Assembly: GCA_900541695.1 (NCBI GenBank)
Contig: UQKL01000017.1
Location: 1-59,918 of the forward strand
Reading direction: 5' to 3'
DNA from: an uncultured Collinsella sp.
Lineage (GTDB): Bacteria > Actinomycetota > Coriobacteriia > Coriobacteriales > Coriobacteriaceae
Length of the DNA stretch: 59,918 bases
Part shown: positions 1 through 7,937 of the stretch, piece by piece
Position numbering within the stretch: the stretch's first letter is position 1
How the letters are laid out: every line of letters begins with the position of its first letter
The notes under the pieces: model-generated
The model's database searches: none
What the model saw: the letters and a program-made list of their open reading frames with translations, nothing else
Told to the model about the DNA's origin: nothing
Program-made: the position numbers and the translations under genes

Positions 1-36
1 TCATGCTTCACCCTCAAATCAACGCGCATAAAGAAA

Positions 37-70
37 GCCTCCCATTTCTCATGTCCAAGAAATGGGAGGC
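37..70 (-). terminator. Rho-independent terminator after ridA
   Basis: A perfect 13-bp inverted repeat (37-49 with 58-70) has an 8-nt loop. On the minus strand it is followed by a short T-rich run (TTTCTT). It lies 57 nt past the ridA stop codon. Confidence 0.7.
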
Positions 71-126
71 AGTTCACACGCGCTGCAGGGTCTTTTTGCA
101 TGTCATGTTTAGTTGTTGCCAACGCC

Positions 127-504
127 CTAGAGGGCGGCGATGACCTCGATCTCGACCAGACCGCCAGCCGGAAGGGCGGCAACCTGGAAGGCGCTGCGCG
201 CGGGGAACGGAGCCTCGAACTTGGAGGCGTAGATCTCGTTCACGGCGGCGAAGTCGGCGATGTCGGCCAGGTAGACCGTGGTCTTGACGACATCGGCAAA
301 CGTGGCGCCGGCAGCGGTCAGCAGGGCCTCGACGTTAGCGAGGGACTGCTTGGCCTGAGCCTCGACGCCCTCGGGCATCTTGCCGGTTGCAGGGTCAATG
401 CCCAGCTGGCCGGACAGAAACACCATGTTGCCGGTCTGGATGCCGGGGGAATACGGGCCGATGGCGGCCGGTGCGTTATCGGAAGACACGACGGTCTTGC
501 TCAT
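127..504 (-). CDS. ridA: RidA family reactive intermediate deaminase
   Basis: 125-residue protein of the YjgF/YER057c/UK114 (RidA) family, whose members hydrolyse reactive enamine/imine intermediates released by PLP enzymes and so protect amino acid metabolism. The sequence shows the family hallmarks: the early SSDNAPAAIGPYSPGI segment, GQLGIDPATG, the PARSAF segment carrying the conserved Arg, and the C-terminal EIEVIA. Length is normal for the family. The start is the ATG at 504, because an AAGGAG box sits just upstream (511-516); the open frame continues further upstream but without family similarity. Monocistronic, with its own terminator. It is divergent from the U32 gene across a 377-nt gap. 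Expected to be a cytosolic homotrimer. Confidence 0.93.
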   Translation of the reverse strand: MSKTVVSSDNAPAAIGPYSPGIQTGNMVFLSGQLGIDPATGKMPEGVEAQAKQSLANVEALLTAAGATFADVVKTTVYLADIADFAAVNEIYASKFEAPFPARSAFQVAALPAGGLVEIEVIAAL

Positions 505-707
505 GTTTTTCTCCTTACAATCAAATAGAGAGCGTGAGCGCGGCGTTCGCACCGGGAGGCACAGTTCGGTCTGAACACCGCGCTTGATTGGGATAGTAGG
601 GGATGATTTTGCGCTGTGCAAGATTATTATCACATTGCGAGAATATTTTATCGCCCAACGGCGCGTACGGGCCGATGAACGGCGTGACCGGCGACGTGCC
701 CGAATAC

Positions 708-771
708 TGATCCCTTTTCCTCCGTCCCCTTCGGATCACGTGATCCCTTAGGGACGGAGGAAAAGGGATCA
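708..771. repeat. Inverted pair of 31-nt GATCC units
   Basis: Two 31-nt units in opposite orientation (708-738 and 741-771) are separated by 2 nt. They form a perfect 21-bp outer stem (708-728 with 751-771). The central part contains the 14-bp palindrome ggatcacgtgatcc (733-746). On the plus strand the element is followed by ATTTTT. The same unit recurs as an inverted pair at 6494-6577 and singly at 30379-30408. It lies between divergent genes, where no terminator is needed, so a dispersed repeat is the best reading. Confidence 0.75.
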
Positions 772-881
772 TTTTTGCCCGAGAGGCTGCTGAAGACTTT
801 GTCCTGCTTAGGCTGCGGGCATCGCCTGCCGCGACGGCACCACTATACTTTTGAGTATCTGAGCATTTTGAAAGGCAGGAT

Positions 882-3374
882 ATGACCGCAACCGCCAGTC
901 GAACCACCAACCGCAGGCCCGAGCTCTTGGCCCCCGCCGGAGGCCCGGAGCCCTTTGCCGCCGCACTCGCTGCTGGCGCCGATGCCATCTACTGCGGCAT
1001 GGGCAGCTTCAACGCCCGCCGCAAGGCAACGAACTTTACCGACGAGGCCTTTGAGCAGGCCTGCCACGCTGCACACCTGGCCGGCTCGCGCGTTTATGTC
1101 ACGGTAAACATCGTCATCAAGCAGTCCGAGATGAGCGATGCGCTGCAGCTCATCCATCGCTGCTCCACGCTGGGCGCCGACGCCTTTATCATCCAGGACT
1201 GGGGCCTGTTCTTTGAGGTCAAGCGCACCATGCCCGGCATCGAGACACACATCTCGACCCAGGCGAACATCCACGATGACCGCGGGACTATCTGGTGCCG
1301 CGAGCAGGGCGCCGACCGCGTGACCTTGTCGCGCGAGCTCTCCATTGACGAGATCGCCGCCATCCACGACGCCGCGCCTGACGTTGACCTCGAGGTCTTT
1401 AGCCACGGTGCCATCTGCTTTTGCTACTCGGGCCTGTGCCTGCTGTCGAGCTTTGCCATGGCGGGCCGCTCGGCCAACCGCGGCATGTGCGCTCAGCCCT
1501 GTCGCCTGCCTTACGAGCTGATCGACGAGAACGGCCGCGCGCTCTCCCCCGCCGGCCGCGAGCGTGCGCTATGCCCGCGTGACACCAACACGTCGCAGCT
1601 TGTTCGCCGTCTGTATGACGCCGGCGCCGCATCGCTCAAGCTCGAGGGCCGCATGAAGGCCCCCGATTACGTGTATTCCATCGTCGACGTGTATCGTCAT
1701 CAGATTGATGACATGCTGGCCGATGTTTCGACCTCTAAGGATGAGGATGCCGCCCGCCAGCGCCAACTCAAGCGCTGCTTTAACCGCGACTTTACGCACG
1801 CCTATCAGGACGGCACCTCGGGCGACGAGATGATGAGCTACGAGCGCTCCAACAACCGCGGCCAGATCGTAGGCACGGTACTCGGCAGCCGCCTGGCCAA
1901 CCGCGATGTGCGCGGGCTCAAGCCCGACGACCGTCGTCGCCGCGCCGCCATCGCCCGCATTGAGCTGTTTGAGCCCGTGGGCAAGGGCGACCTGCTGGAG
2001 CTTCGTCACGACGATGAGTTCGACCAGTTCCTGACCACCATCGCTGCCGAGGATGCGGCTGTCGGCGACATCATCGAGTGCCGCGTGCCCCGCAGCATGC
2101 CCGAGGGCTGCCGCGTGCGCGTGATTCGAAGCCAGCGCGCTATTGACGCCGCCGGTGCCGCGCTCAAGCGCGACGTGCTGCGCCGCCGCGCCGTAGATGT
2201 GTCCGTTGTGGCACGTCTGGACGAGCCATTTACCGTTACGCTCACCTGCTGCGACGACCCCGCGCTCACCGCCACCGCCACCGGCTTTACCGTCGAGGCC
2301 GCCAAGACTCGCGCCGTCGAGGCGGCCGATCTGGTGGAGCACGTCGGACGCATGGGCTCCTCGCCCTTTGAGGCTGCGAGCTTTGATGTGGCGCTCGATG
2401 AGGGCTGTGGCATGGGCTTTTCCGCCGTACATAAGGTGCGCGCCGCCGCTTGCAAGGCGCTGGAAGAGGCCATTCTGGCACCCTACGAGGAGCGCGCGAA
2501 AACGCTCGAGTTGCCGGTGCTCGACAAATGTACGCGCCCCATGCCCGCACACTACCGCGATGAGCCGCAGATCTGCGCCGCCGTCACCTCGCTCGAGGTC
2601 GCCGAGGCCGCTCGCGCCGAGGGCGCAACGCGCATCTACATGACCACCGACGCGCTCGATGCGGCCGAACTCTCCCCCGCCGATGCGTTTGAGCAGGGCA
2701 TCGTACCCGTGCTCGATGAGGTCTGCCGCGCCGTAGACCACGAGCGCGTCGATCCCTGGATCAATGCCGGAGCCACTGTCGCCGTCGGCAATATCTCCGA
2801 GCTTGCTACTGCCGCGCAGACCGGCGCCACGGCCGAGATCCGATCCTGCCTGCCCGTGCACAACACGCCTTGCATGGAGGCACTTGCCGAGCGCGGGGCC
2901 GGCGCGTTTTGGCTTTCGCCCGAGATCACGCTCGACGAGATTATCTCGCTTGGCACCTCCGCGCCCGCAGCCCTGGGCATCACCGTGTTCGGCCGCCCGC
3001 GCGTTATGACGAGCGAGCACTGCATCCTGCAGGTGGCCAACGGTTGTATCCACGATTGTGCCAGCTGCCGTCTGCGCGTCCGCAAGCTGTCGCTCAAGAA
3101 TATCGACGGCAAGGTCATGCCCGTGCGTACCGACATCCACGGCCGCTCACGCCTGTACGATGCCTACCCTATCGACCTCACGCCGCAGGTTCCACAGCTG
3201 CTCGATGCCGGCGTGCGCCGTCTTATGGTTGACGGAACCCTGCTCGAAGCCGATGAGATTGGCCGTGCCGTTGCTCGTGTCCGCCGCGCCATTGAGGCAG
3301 CTCAGGCAGGTCGCAAGCCCGCTGCCCGCCTGCGCGGCGCCACCTCGGGCTGCATGTTTGTGGGAATTAGCTAA
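882..3374 (+). CDS. U32 family peptidase-like protein (RlhA/TrhP type)
   Basis: 830-residue member of the U32 'peptidase' family. Characterised relatives (TrhP, RlhA) hydroxylate tRNA uridine or 23S rRNA cytidine using prephenate-dependent chemistry and an Fe-S cluster. The N-terminus reads ELLAPAGGPEPF followed by a TIM-barrel-like region. Around residues 174-212 lies the U32 signature, HG-A-x-C followed by further Cys residues and NRGMCAQPCR. A second Cys-rich segment, CIHDCASC, lies near residue 720. The long C-terminal half fits the DUF3656-containing forms, which are longer than E. coli RlhA. ATG start with an AGGCAGGA box 5' of it. It is probably co-transcribed with the pseudouridine synthase 15 nt downstream, which fits an RNA-modification role. 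The exact substrate cannot be read from sequence. Confidence 0.85.
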   Translation: MTATASRTTNRRPELLAPAGGPEPFAAALAAGADAIYCGMGSFNARRKATNFTDEAFEQACHAAHLAGSRVYVTVNIVIKQSEMSDALQLIHRCSTLGADAFIIQDWGLFFEVKRTMPGIETHISTQANIHDDRGTIWCREQGADRVTLSRELSIDEIAAIHDAAPDVDLEVFSHGAICFCYSGLCLLSSFAMAGRSANRGMCAQPCRLPYELIDENGRALSPAGRERALCPRDTNTSQLVRRLYDAGAASLKLEGRMKAPDYVYSIVDVYRHQIDDMLADVSTSKDEDAARQRQLKRCFNRDFTHAYQDGTSGDEMMSYERSNNRGQIVGTVLGSRLANRDVRGLKPDDRRRRAAIARIELFEPVGKGDLLELRHDDEFDQFLTTIAAEDAAVGDIIECRVPRSMPEGCRVRVIRSQRAIDAAGAALKRDVLRRRAVDVSVVARLDEPFTVTLTCCDDPALTATATGFTVEAAKTRAVEAADLVEHVGRMGSSPFEAASFDVALDEGCGMGFSAVHKVRAAACKALEEAILAPYEERAKTLELPVLDKCTRPMPAHYRDEPQICAAVTSLEVAEAARAEGATRIYMTTDALDAAELSPADAFEQGIVPVLDEVCRAVDHERVDPWINAGATVAVGNISELATAAQTGATAEIRSCLPVHNTPCMEALAERGAGAFWLSPEITLDEIISLGTSAPAALGITVFGRPRVMTSEHCILQVANGCIHDCASCRLRVRKLSLKNIDGKVMPVRTDIHGRSRLYDAYPIDLTPQVPQLLDAGVRRLMVDGTLLEADEIGRAVARVRRAIEAAQAGRKPAARLRGATSGCMFVGIS

Positions 3375-3389
3375 CCGAAAGGCTTACAC

Positions 3390-4049
3390 GTGAACGAAGA
3401 ACCTCAAGTCCTCTACTGCGACGCCTGGCTCATGGCCATCGATAAGCCCGCCGGCATGATCGTCCACGGCGACGGCACCGGTGAGCGCACACTTACCGAC
3501 TACGCCAGCGACCTTTTGCTGGCGATGGGCGACGGCTTTGCCGCGACCGACATGCAGCCGCTCAACCGCCTGGACCGCAACACCACCGGCGTGGTGCTGT
3601 TCTCGCTCGACAAGCAGACGCAGCCCGCCTTTGACCAGATGGTGAACGACCACGCCTTCGAAAAGCACTATCTGGCGCTGGCCGAGGGCAAGATCGACTG
3701 GAACGAGAAGCTCATCGACAAGCCCATCGCCCGCGACCGCCACGACAGCCGCAAGATGCGCGTCGGCGCCAGCGGCAAGCCGTCGCAGACGCGCGTGAAG
3801 GTGCTCAAGCGCCTTAAGAGCCGCCGAGGTCTGCCCACGCGTTCGTATATCGATGTCGAGCTGCTCACCGGCCGCAAGCATCAGATTCGCGTCCACCTGG
3901 CCAGTGAGCATCACCCCCTGGTCGGCGACGACCTGTACGGCACTGCTCGCCCCTGTGGATTGATGCTCCACGCCCACAGCGTGTTCTTTACGCATCCCGT
4001 TACCGGCGAGCACATCCACATCGAAGCCCCCTGCCCCTGGGAGCCTTAA
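3390..4049 (+). CDS. RluA family pseudouridine synthase
   Basis: 219-residue RNA pseudouridine synthase of the RluA/RsuA superfamily, which isomerises uridine to pseudouridine in rRNA or tRNA. The catalytic Asp is Asp62 in RLDRNTTG. Downstream are LLTGRKHQIRVHLA (the conserved KHQIRVHL segment) and PLVGDDLYG. There is no N-terminal S4 domain, so this is a compact single-domain form. GTG start at 3390. It follows the U32 gene by 15 nt and likely forms one transcription unit with it. Which uridine is modified is not predictable here. Confidence 0.92.
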   Translation: MNEEPQVLYCDAWLMAIDKPAGMIVHGDGTGERTLTDYASDLLLAMGDGFAATDMQPLNRLDRNTTGVVLFSLDKQTQPAFDQMVNDHAFEKHYLALAEGKIDWNEKLIDKPIARDRHDSRKMRVGASGKPSQTRVKVLKRLKSRRGLPTRSYIDVELLTGRKHQIRVHLASEHHPLVGDDLYGTARPCGLMLHAHSVFFTHPVTGEHIHIEAPCPWEP

Positions 4050-4087
4050 ACCACCACAATGGGGACAGGCACCTTTGTGGTGGTTTT
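4048..4087 (+). terminator. Terminator-like dispersed hairpin, copy 1
   Basis: A perfect 12-bp stem (4048-4059 with 4075-4086) around a GGGGACAGGCACC loop segment is followed by TTTT. It begins in the stop codon region of the pseudouridine synthase gene, so it likely terminates that operon. Related copies lie at 4420, 56831 and 59814. Confidence 0.75.
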
Positions 4088-4117
4088 GACGCAATGGCTT
4101 AGCCGCGGTCCCAAAAC

Positions 4118-4334
4118 GTCTCGATCTGTAACAGTTAGAACCCATTTTCCGGTCTATCTGTTACAGATCGAGACATTCGAATCCCCCTCAAGGGAAAATC
4201 TCAATCTGTAACAGTAACTCGGCAAAATCCGTCCCAGATGTTACAGATTGAGACAAAGGGACGGCGCGGTTCGGAAGTATCTCAATCTGTAACACCTAGC
4301 CTACTTTTAACGGTCCAGTTGTTACAGACTTAGA
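4118..4334. repeat. Three tandem copies of a 55-57 nt hairpin
   Basis: Copy 1 is 4118-4174, with a perfect 17-bp inverted repeat. Copy 2 is 4199-4253, with a perfect 15-bp repeat. Copy 3 is 4280-4334, with 14 bp and two mismatches. The arms read TCTCAATCTGTAACA and its complement. Centres of 23-27 nt share a loose CCGGTC-like core. The copies are spaced 80 and 81 nt apart. They lie between two convergent transcription units. No coding potential is visible. Function unknown. Confidence 0.8.
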
Positions 4335-4355
4335 CAAGCCGGCAGACAACGAAAT

Positions 4356-4388
4356 CGGCAACGCCCGTGATGGACGTTGCCGCTTTTC
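4356..4388 (+). terminator. Hairpin with short T run between convergent genes
   Basis: An 8-bp stem (cggcaacg 4356-4363 with cgttgccg 4375-4382) is followed on the plus strand by CTTTTCT. It probably backs up termination of the plus-strand operon. Confidence 0.5.
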
Positions 4389-4419
4389 TAATGGGAAAAC
4401 TACTCGGTTTTCGTTACTA

Positions 4420-4456
4420 ACCACCACAATGGGGACAGGCACCTTTGCGGTGGTTT
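4420..4456 (-). terminator. Terminator-like dispersed hairpin, copy 2
   Basis: Same repeat as at 4048, lying 24 nt past the DeoR stop codon. One stem position differs (ccaccaca against tgcggtgg). Read from the minus strand this becomes a G-U wobble and the stem is kept, whereas on the plus strand it is an A-C mismatch. This fits use as the terminator of the minus-strand DeoR operon. Confidence 0.6.
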
Positions 4457-4479
4457 TGGCCTTAACCTGCCTCTGCTTG

Positions 4480-5226
4480 CTAGACCGTGATGACGTTGTC
4501 CATTGCCCGGTACTTGGCGGGGACCTCGCCTGCGGTAATAATCGTTGCGTCGCGGAAGTCCGCAAACTTGACGGGCGCCACCATGCCAAATTTGCTGGCG
4601 TCCGAGATTACGAAGCGCTTGGCCGTATGGCGCATCGAGATGCGCTTTACTTGCGCCTCCTCGATATCTGGCGCCGTGAAGCCCTGCTCGGCAGCAATGC
4701 CGTTAGAACCCCAAAAGCCACAGTTGAAGTTGTAGTGGTCTAGGGTTGCCAAGGCATCGGGGCCAACGAGCGCCTCGGTCTCGGGCTTGAGCTCGCCACC
4801 CAACACCACAGTGCGCATGCCGCGCAGGGCGAGATGCTGAGCATGGAGCACGGAGTCGGTCACGTAGGTGACACCTTCAAGGTGTGGAAGATGCTCGATG
4901 AGCTTGAGCGTCGTCGAGCCCGAGTCGATGTATACAAAGCTCTCGGGCTCCACAAGCGCCGCCGCACGGGCGCAGATACGCTCCTTGTCGTCGTTATGGA
5001 GGTCGCTGCGCTCATTGAGCGTTAGGTCGCGCGTCACGTGCGCGCGTTCAAGACTCGTCGCTCCGCCGTGGACCTTGGCGATGCGGTGCGCTCGATCGAG
5101 CGTCTGCAGGTCGCGCCGAATGGTAGACGCCGTCACGCCCAGGGTATCGGCAAGCTCTGGCACAGTAACCGAGCCAGCCTGCTGCACCATCGACACAATC
5201 GCGTTGAGCCTATCTTCCGCAAGCAT
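4480..5226 (-). CDS. DeoR/GlpR family transcriptional regulator
   Basis: 248-residue regulator. Residues ~5-57 form the N-terminal DeoR winged helix (ELADTLGVTASTIRRDLQTLD), followed by the typical VHGGATSLE linker. The remainder is the DeoRC sensor domain with the sugar-phosphate-binding type segments YIDSGSTTL and VVLGGELK. The family senses phosphorylated sugars and usually represses sugar catabolic genes. It starts 3 nt after the oxidoreductase gene, so the two are translationally coupled. It is the obvious candidate to control that operon through the palindromes at 6360-6487. The ligand is not predictable. Confidence 0.92.
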   Translation of the reverse strand: MLAEDRLNAIVSMVQQAGSVTVPELADTLGVTASTIRRDLQTLDRAHRIAKVHGGATSLERAHVTRDLTLNERSDLHNDDKERICARAAALVEPESFVYIDSGSTTLKLIEHLPHLEGVTYVTDSVLHAQHLALRGMRTVVLGGELKPETEALVGPDALATLDHYNFNCGFWGSNGIAAEQGFTAPDIEEAQVKRISMRHTAKRFVISDASKFGMVAPVKFADFRDATIITAGEVPAKYRAMDNVITV

Positions 5227-5229
5227 CGC

Positions 5230-6309
5230 TTACTCCTCCTCGGGGTACACGACTCCCCAGTCGGCGCGGAGCTTGGTCATAAGCTCCATAACATCATAAG
5301 CATAATCCAGCAGCTCGCGCTTGGAGTCGTCGCCGGCAACCGCCTTCTCGAGGTCGGCCATCTCGTAGCACAGGGCATAAGCCTCGGTGCCGGCGTGGAC
5401 CTCCTCGCGGTGGCCGTCCGCAGTCCACACAATGGTCGCGTGATCGGCACGCGGATACTCGTTAACCTCGATATAGCACTTGTCAAAGCTGATGACCGAG
5501 CGCTTGGGCTGCTTGGAGTGAAGCGTAAGACTCACAACACCCAGCTGCTGCTCGGCATTACGGCAGACGATGCCGCCCGCAACGTCAACGCCGGTCTCAC
5601 AGGTGTTGCCCAGCGAAACGACCTCAGCGGGCTGGCTTGCCATAAAGAGGCGCATAACGGACAAAGCATAGACGCCAATGTCGAGCATGGCACCGCCAGC
5701 AAGGTTGCGATTGTAGAAACGGTTGGTCAGATCGCCGTACTCCTTGTAGCTGCCAAAGTTGAGCTGAGCGAGGTTCATGCGGCCAAACTCAGCGGCATCC
5801 ATGCGGCGGCGCAGCTCTTGATATAAGGGCATGTGGAGCACCGTTGTAGCGTCCATAAGGACCACGTTATGCTCGTCGGCAATGGCACGTGCCTCGTCGA
5901 GCTCGGCGGAGTTGAGGGTAATGGCCTTTTCGCAGAGCACGTGCTTGCCAGCTGCCAGGGCGGCGCGCAGGTAGGTGATATGCGTGTTATGCGGAGTGGT
6001 GATATAGATCGCGTCGATGTTAGGGTCGGCATAGAGGTCCTCGGCCGTTTCATAGACCTTCTCGATGCCATACTGCTCGGCAAAAGCTTGAGCCTTTGAC
6101 AGCGTGCGGTTAGCGACGCCCGCAAGCTTGCGACCGGCAAGAGCGAGAGACTGGGCCATCTGGTTGGCGATAACGCCGCACCCAATCACAGCCCAACGAA
6201 GCTCGGGAGCCGTAAAGATATCATCGGGGAACGGCTTGCCCTGGACCGAAGCGAACGCTGCCTTTGCGGCTGCCGCGGAGTCGAGTGGAGCCTGCTTGGA
6301 ATCTGCCAT
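5230..6309 (-). CDS. Gfo/Idh/MocA family oxidoreductase
   Basis: 359-residue NAD(P)-dependent sugar or polyol dehydrogenase-like protein. After a 35-residue leader it has the Rossmann motif VIGCGVIA (41-48) and THPNTH-like TTPHNTHITYL near 105. GKHVLCEKAIT carries the family Glu-Lys pair (127-128); the usual following Pro is replaced by Ala. The C-terminal half is the alpha/beta substrate domain (LDIGVYALSVMRLF). It is the first gene of a two-gene operon with a DeoR regulator, which points to sugar or sugar-alcohol oxidation. ATG start preceded by a GGAGG-type site. The substrate is unknown. Confidence 0.9.
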   Translation of the reverse strand: MADSKQAPLDSAAAAKAAFASVQGKPFPDDIFTAPELRWAVIGCGVIANQMAQSLALAGRKLAGVANRTLSKAQAFAEQYGIEKVYETAEDLYADPNIDAIYITTPHNTHITYLRAALAAGKHVLCEKAITLNSAELDEARAIADEHNVVLMDATTVLHMPLYQELRRRMDAAEFGRMNLAQLNFGSYKEYGDLTNRFYNRNLAGGAMLDIGVYALSVMRLFMASQPAEVVSLGNTCETGVDVAGGIVCRNAEQQLGVVSLTLHSKQPKRSVISFDKCYIEVNEYPRADHATIVWTADGHREEVHAGTEAYALCYEMADLEKAVAGDDSKRELLDYAYDVMELMTKLRADWGVVYPEEE

Positions 6310-6359
6310 ATGTGCCTCCTACATCGTGAAAAGTCTTTCATTTCTGACAGCTCTATATT

Positions 6360-6487
6360 CGCACAAATGCGCGTGTATGTGCGCGCTTCTGCGTGTATTA
6401 CCGCTAAATGGTCAAAATTCAGGAGTTAACGGCGCATATACACGTATACTCACGCAATCATACGCACGCAGCTACGCACAAATGTGC
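6360..6487. promoter_or_regulatory. Palindrome-rich operator/promoter region of the oxidoreductase-DeoR operon
   Basis: Two near-identical sites, CGCACAAATGCG (6360-6371) and CGCACAAATGTG (6475-6486), flank the region. The second lies in the palindrome GCACA-AA-TGTGC. Between them are GCGTGTAT twice on the left and ATACACG/ATACGCAC in inverse orientation on the right. This is a plausible looping operator for the co-encoded DeoR protein. Inferred from repeats and position only. Confidence 0.45.
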
Positions 6488-6493
6488 ATCACC

Positions 6494-6577
6494 TGATCCC
6501 TTAGGGACGGAGGAAAACAGATCAACGGCACCCTTGCGGACGGTAATGATCCGTTTTCCTCCGTCCCCAAGGGATCA
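6494..6577. repeat. Inverted pair of 31-nt GATCC units
   Basis: Unit 6494-6524 is the near-perfect inverse of unit 6547-6577 (29 of 31 positions) across a 22-nt loop. Both differences become G-U wobbles when the element is read as minus-strand RNA, so the full stem is kept in transcripts running out of rplX. Same family as 708-771 and 30379-30408. Confidence 0.75.
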
Positions 6578-6611
6578 AAAAAGGCCCGGGTGCCGTGGCA
6601 TCCGGGCCTTT
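6577..6611 (-). terminator. Terminator of the rplC-rplX operon
   Basis: A 15-bp GC-rich stem (6580-6594 with 6597-6611, one mismatch) is followed on the minus strand by a T6 run (6577-6582). It lies 28 nt past the rplX stop. It marks the end of the ribosomal cluster here. Confidence 0.85.
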
Positions 6612-6638
6612 GCTAACAACTTAACTGTTGCGGGCAGC

Positions 6639-6944
6639 TTAGAACTTGTGGCCGCACTTCTTGCAGACGCGCAGCTTGTTCTTGCCGTCCTTCTCGTGAC
6701 CGACGCGGGTAACCTTACCGCACTCGGGGCAAACGAGATTGACGTTGGAGGCGTCGATGGGAGCCTCCTGCGAAACGATGCCGCCCTGCTGGTTGGCAGC
6801 GTTGGGCTTGACGGCCTTCTTGACGACCGAAACGCCCTCGACAACGACCTTGTTCTCGGCGGGGAGAGCACGCAGGACAACGCCCTGCTTGCCGCGATCC
6901 TTACCAGAGAGAACCTGGACCTTATCGCCCTTCTTGATATACAT
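6639..6944 (-). CDS. rplX: 50S ribosomal protein L24
   Basis: 101 residues. The N-terminal KOW motif is [20 protein letters not shown]. The C-terminal half carries a CPECGK...CKKCG zinc-ribbon-like set of four cysteines, as in the C+ form of L24. It binds 23S rRNA and starts 50S assembly. It is the last gene of the cluster. In most bacteria rplE and the rest of the spc operon follow, but here a terminator follows. Confidence 0.97.
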   Translation of the reverse strand: MYIKKGDKVQVLSGKDRGKQGVVLRALPAENKVVVEGVSVVKKAVKPNAANQQGGIVSQEAPIDASNVNLVCPECGKVTRVGHEKDGKNKLRVCKKCGHKF

Positions 6945-6957
6945 ATATCTCCCCTAA

Positions 6958-7326
6958 CTACAGGGTCTCGGGAGCGAGCGAGACGATCTTCATGTACTTC
7001 TTGTCACGAAGCTCGCGAGCGACGGGCCCGAAGATACGGGTGCCGACGGGCGAACCATCGTTGTTGATGACAACGCAGGCGTTCTCATCAAAGCGAATGT
7101 AGGAGCCATCCTTGCGGCGGATCTCCTTAACGGTGCGAACGACGACGCAACGGACAACGTCCTTCTTCTTGACGTTGGCGCCAGGGGTAGCCTCCTGGAC
7201 AGCACCGATGAACACATCGCCGATGCCTGCATAACGACGCTTGGAACCGCCAAGCACCTTGATGCAGCGAATCTTGCGAGCGCCGGAGTTGTCGGCGACG
7301 TTCAGCATGGTTTGCATCTGAATCAT
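6958..7326 (-). CDS. rplN: 50S ribosomal protein L14
   Basis: 122 residues, full length, with the L14 signature ([34 protein letters not shown]). It is a 50S subunit protein at the interface with the 30S. It lies 13 nt before rplX. A 118-nt gap to rpsQ upstream holds a small hairpin (GTATGC 7387-7392 with GCATAC 7400-7405), which may adjust expression of the last two genes. Confidence 0.98.
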   Translation of the reverse strand: MIQMQTMLNVADNSGARKIRCIKVLGGSKRRYAGIGDVFIGAVQEATPGANVKKKDVVRCVVVRTVKEIRRKDGSYIRFDENACVVINNDGSPVGTRIFGPVARELRDKKYMKIVSLAPETL

Positions 7327-7444
7327 GGTAGATGTTCCTCCGAACTAAGAACCGAAGAGAGGTGCGCAGCCTTTATACGGCCCGTGGTATGCAAGCCAGG
7401 CATACGCACATCTTCGGAAACGTACAAGTCGTAAGAGCGACTGC

Positions 7445-7705
7445 TTATTTAGCGCGCTCGACGACCTCGATGAGGCGCCAACGCTTCATCTTGGACATAG
7501 GACGGGTCTCCATAACGCGGACGGTATCGCCCACGCCAGCCGTGCACTCCTCGTCGTGAGCGTGCAGCTTCTTGGAGCTGGTCATCATCTTGCCGTACTT
7601 GGGGTGACGCTTGCGCTCGGTGATGGTGACAACGATGGTCTTGGCACCGGAGACGGAGGTAACGACACCCGTACGGACCTTACGCGAGTTACGCGAATCA
7701 GTCAT
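7445..7705 (-). CDS. rpsQ: 30S ribosomal protein S17
   Basis: 86 residues with the OB-fold S17 pattern (RKVRTGVVTSVSGAKTIVVTI, DTVRVMETRPMSKMKRWRL). It is a primary 16S rRNA binder needed for 30S assembly. Placed between rpmC and rplN as in other S10 operons. Confidence 0.97.
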   Translation of the reverse strand: MTDSRNSRKVRTGVVTSVSGAKTIVVTITERKRHPKYGKMMTSSKKLHAHDEECTAGVGDTVRVMETRPMSKMKRWRLIEVVERAK

Positions 7706-7721
7706 GTTCTCTCCTTAGGTC

Positions 7722-7937
7722 CTACTCGGCGACAGCGGACTTCTCCGCTGCGATCTCGCGGGCGCGCTGCTCCGTGAGGACGCGAGCGATGTCCTTCTTC
7801 ACGGTGTTGACGCGAGCGGTGTTGTCCAGCTGGCTGGTGGCCATCTGGAAACGAAGGTTAAAGAGCTCGGCGCGCATTTCCTTCAGCTTCTCAACGAGCT
7901 GAGCGTCCGAGAGCTCACGAATCTCTGCGGGCTTCAT
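7722..7937 (-). CDS. rpmC: 50S ribosomal protein L29
   Basis: 71-residue two-helix protein, [18 protein letters not shown] then ELFNLRFQMATSQLDN, both typical of L29. It sits at the peptide exit tunnel near L23. Its start codon overlaps the rplP stop by one base, so translation is coupled. Confidence 0.97.
   Translation of the reverse strand: MKPAEIRELSDAQLVEKLKEMRAELFNLRFQMATSQLDNTARVNTVKKDIARVLTEQRAREIAAEKSAVAE

Noticed and set aside
3384..4145. Small zinc-ribbon-like peptides (KGACPHCGG, KGACPLCGG) seen at several places
   Set aside because: They are translations of the GGGGACAGGCACC hairpin repeat and so appear wherever the repeat does; not proteins.
4118..4334. CRISPR array
   Set aside because: The repeats are imperfect palindromes with diverged arms, there are only three, spacers are not unique 30-mers, and no cas gene is near.
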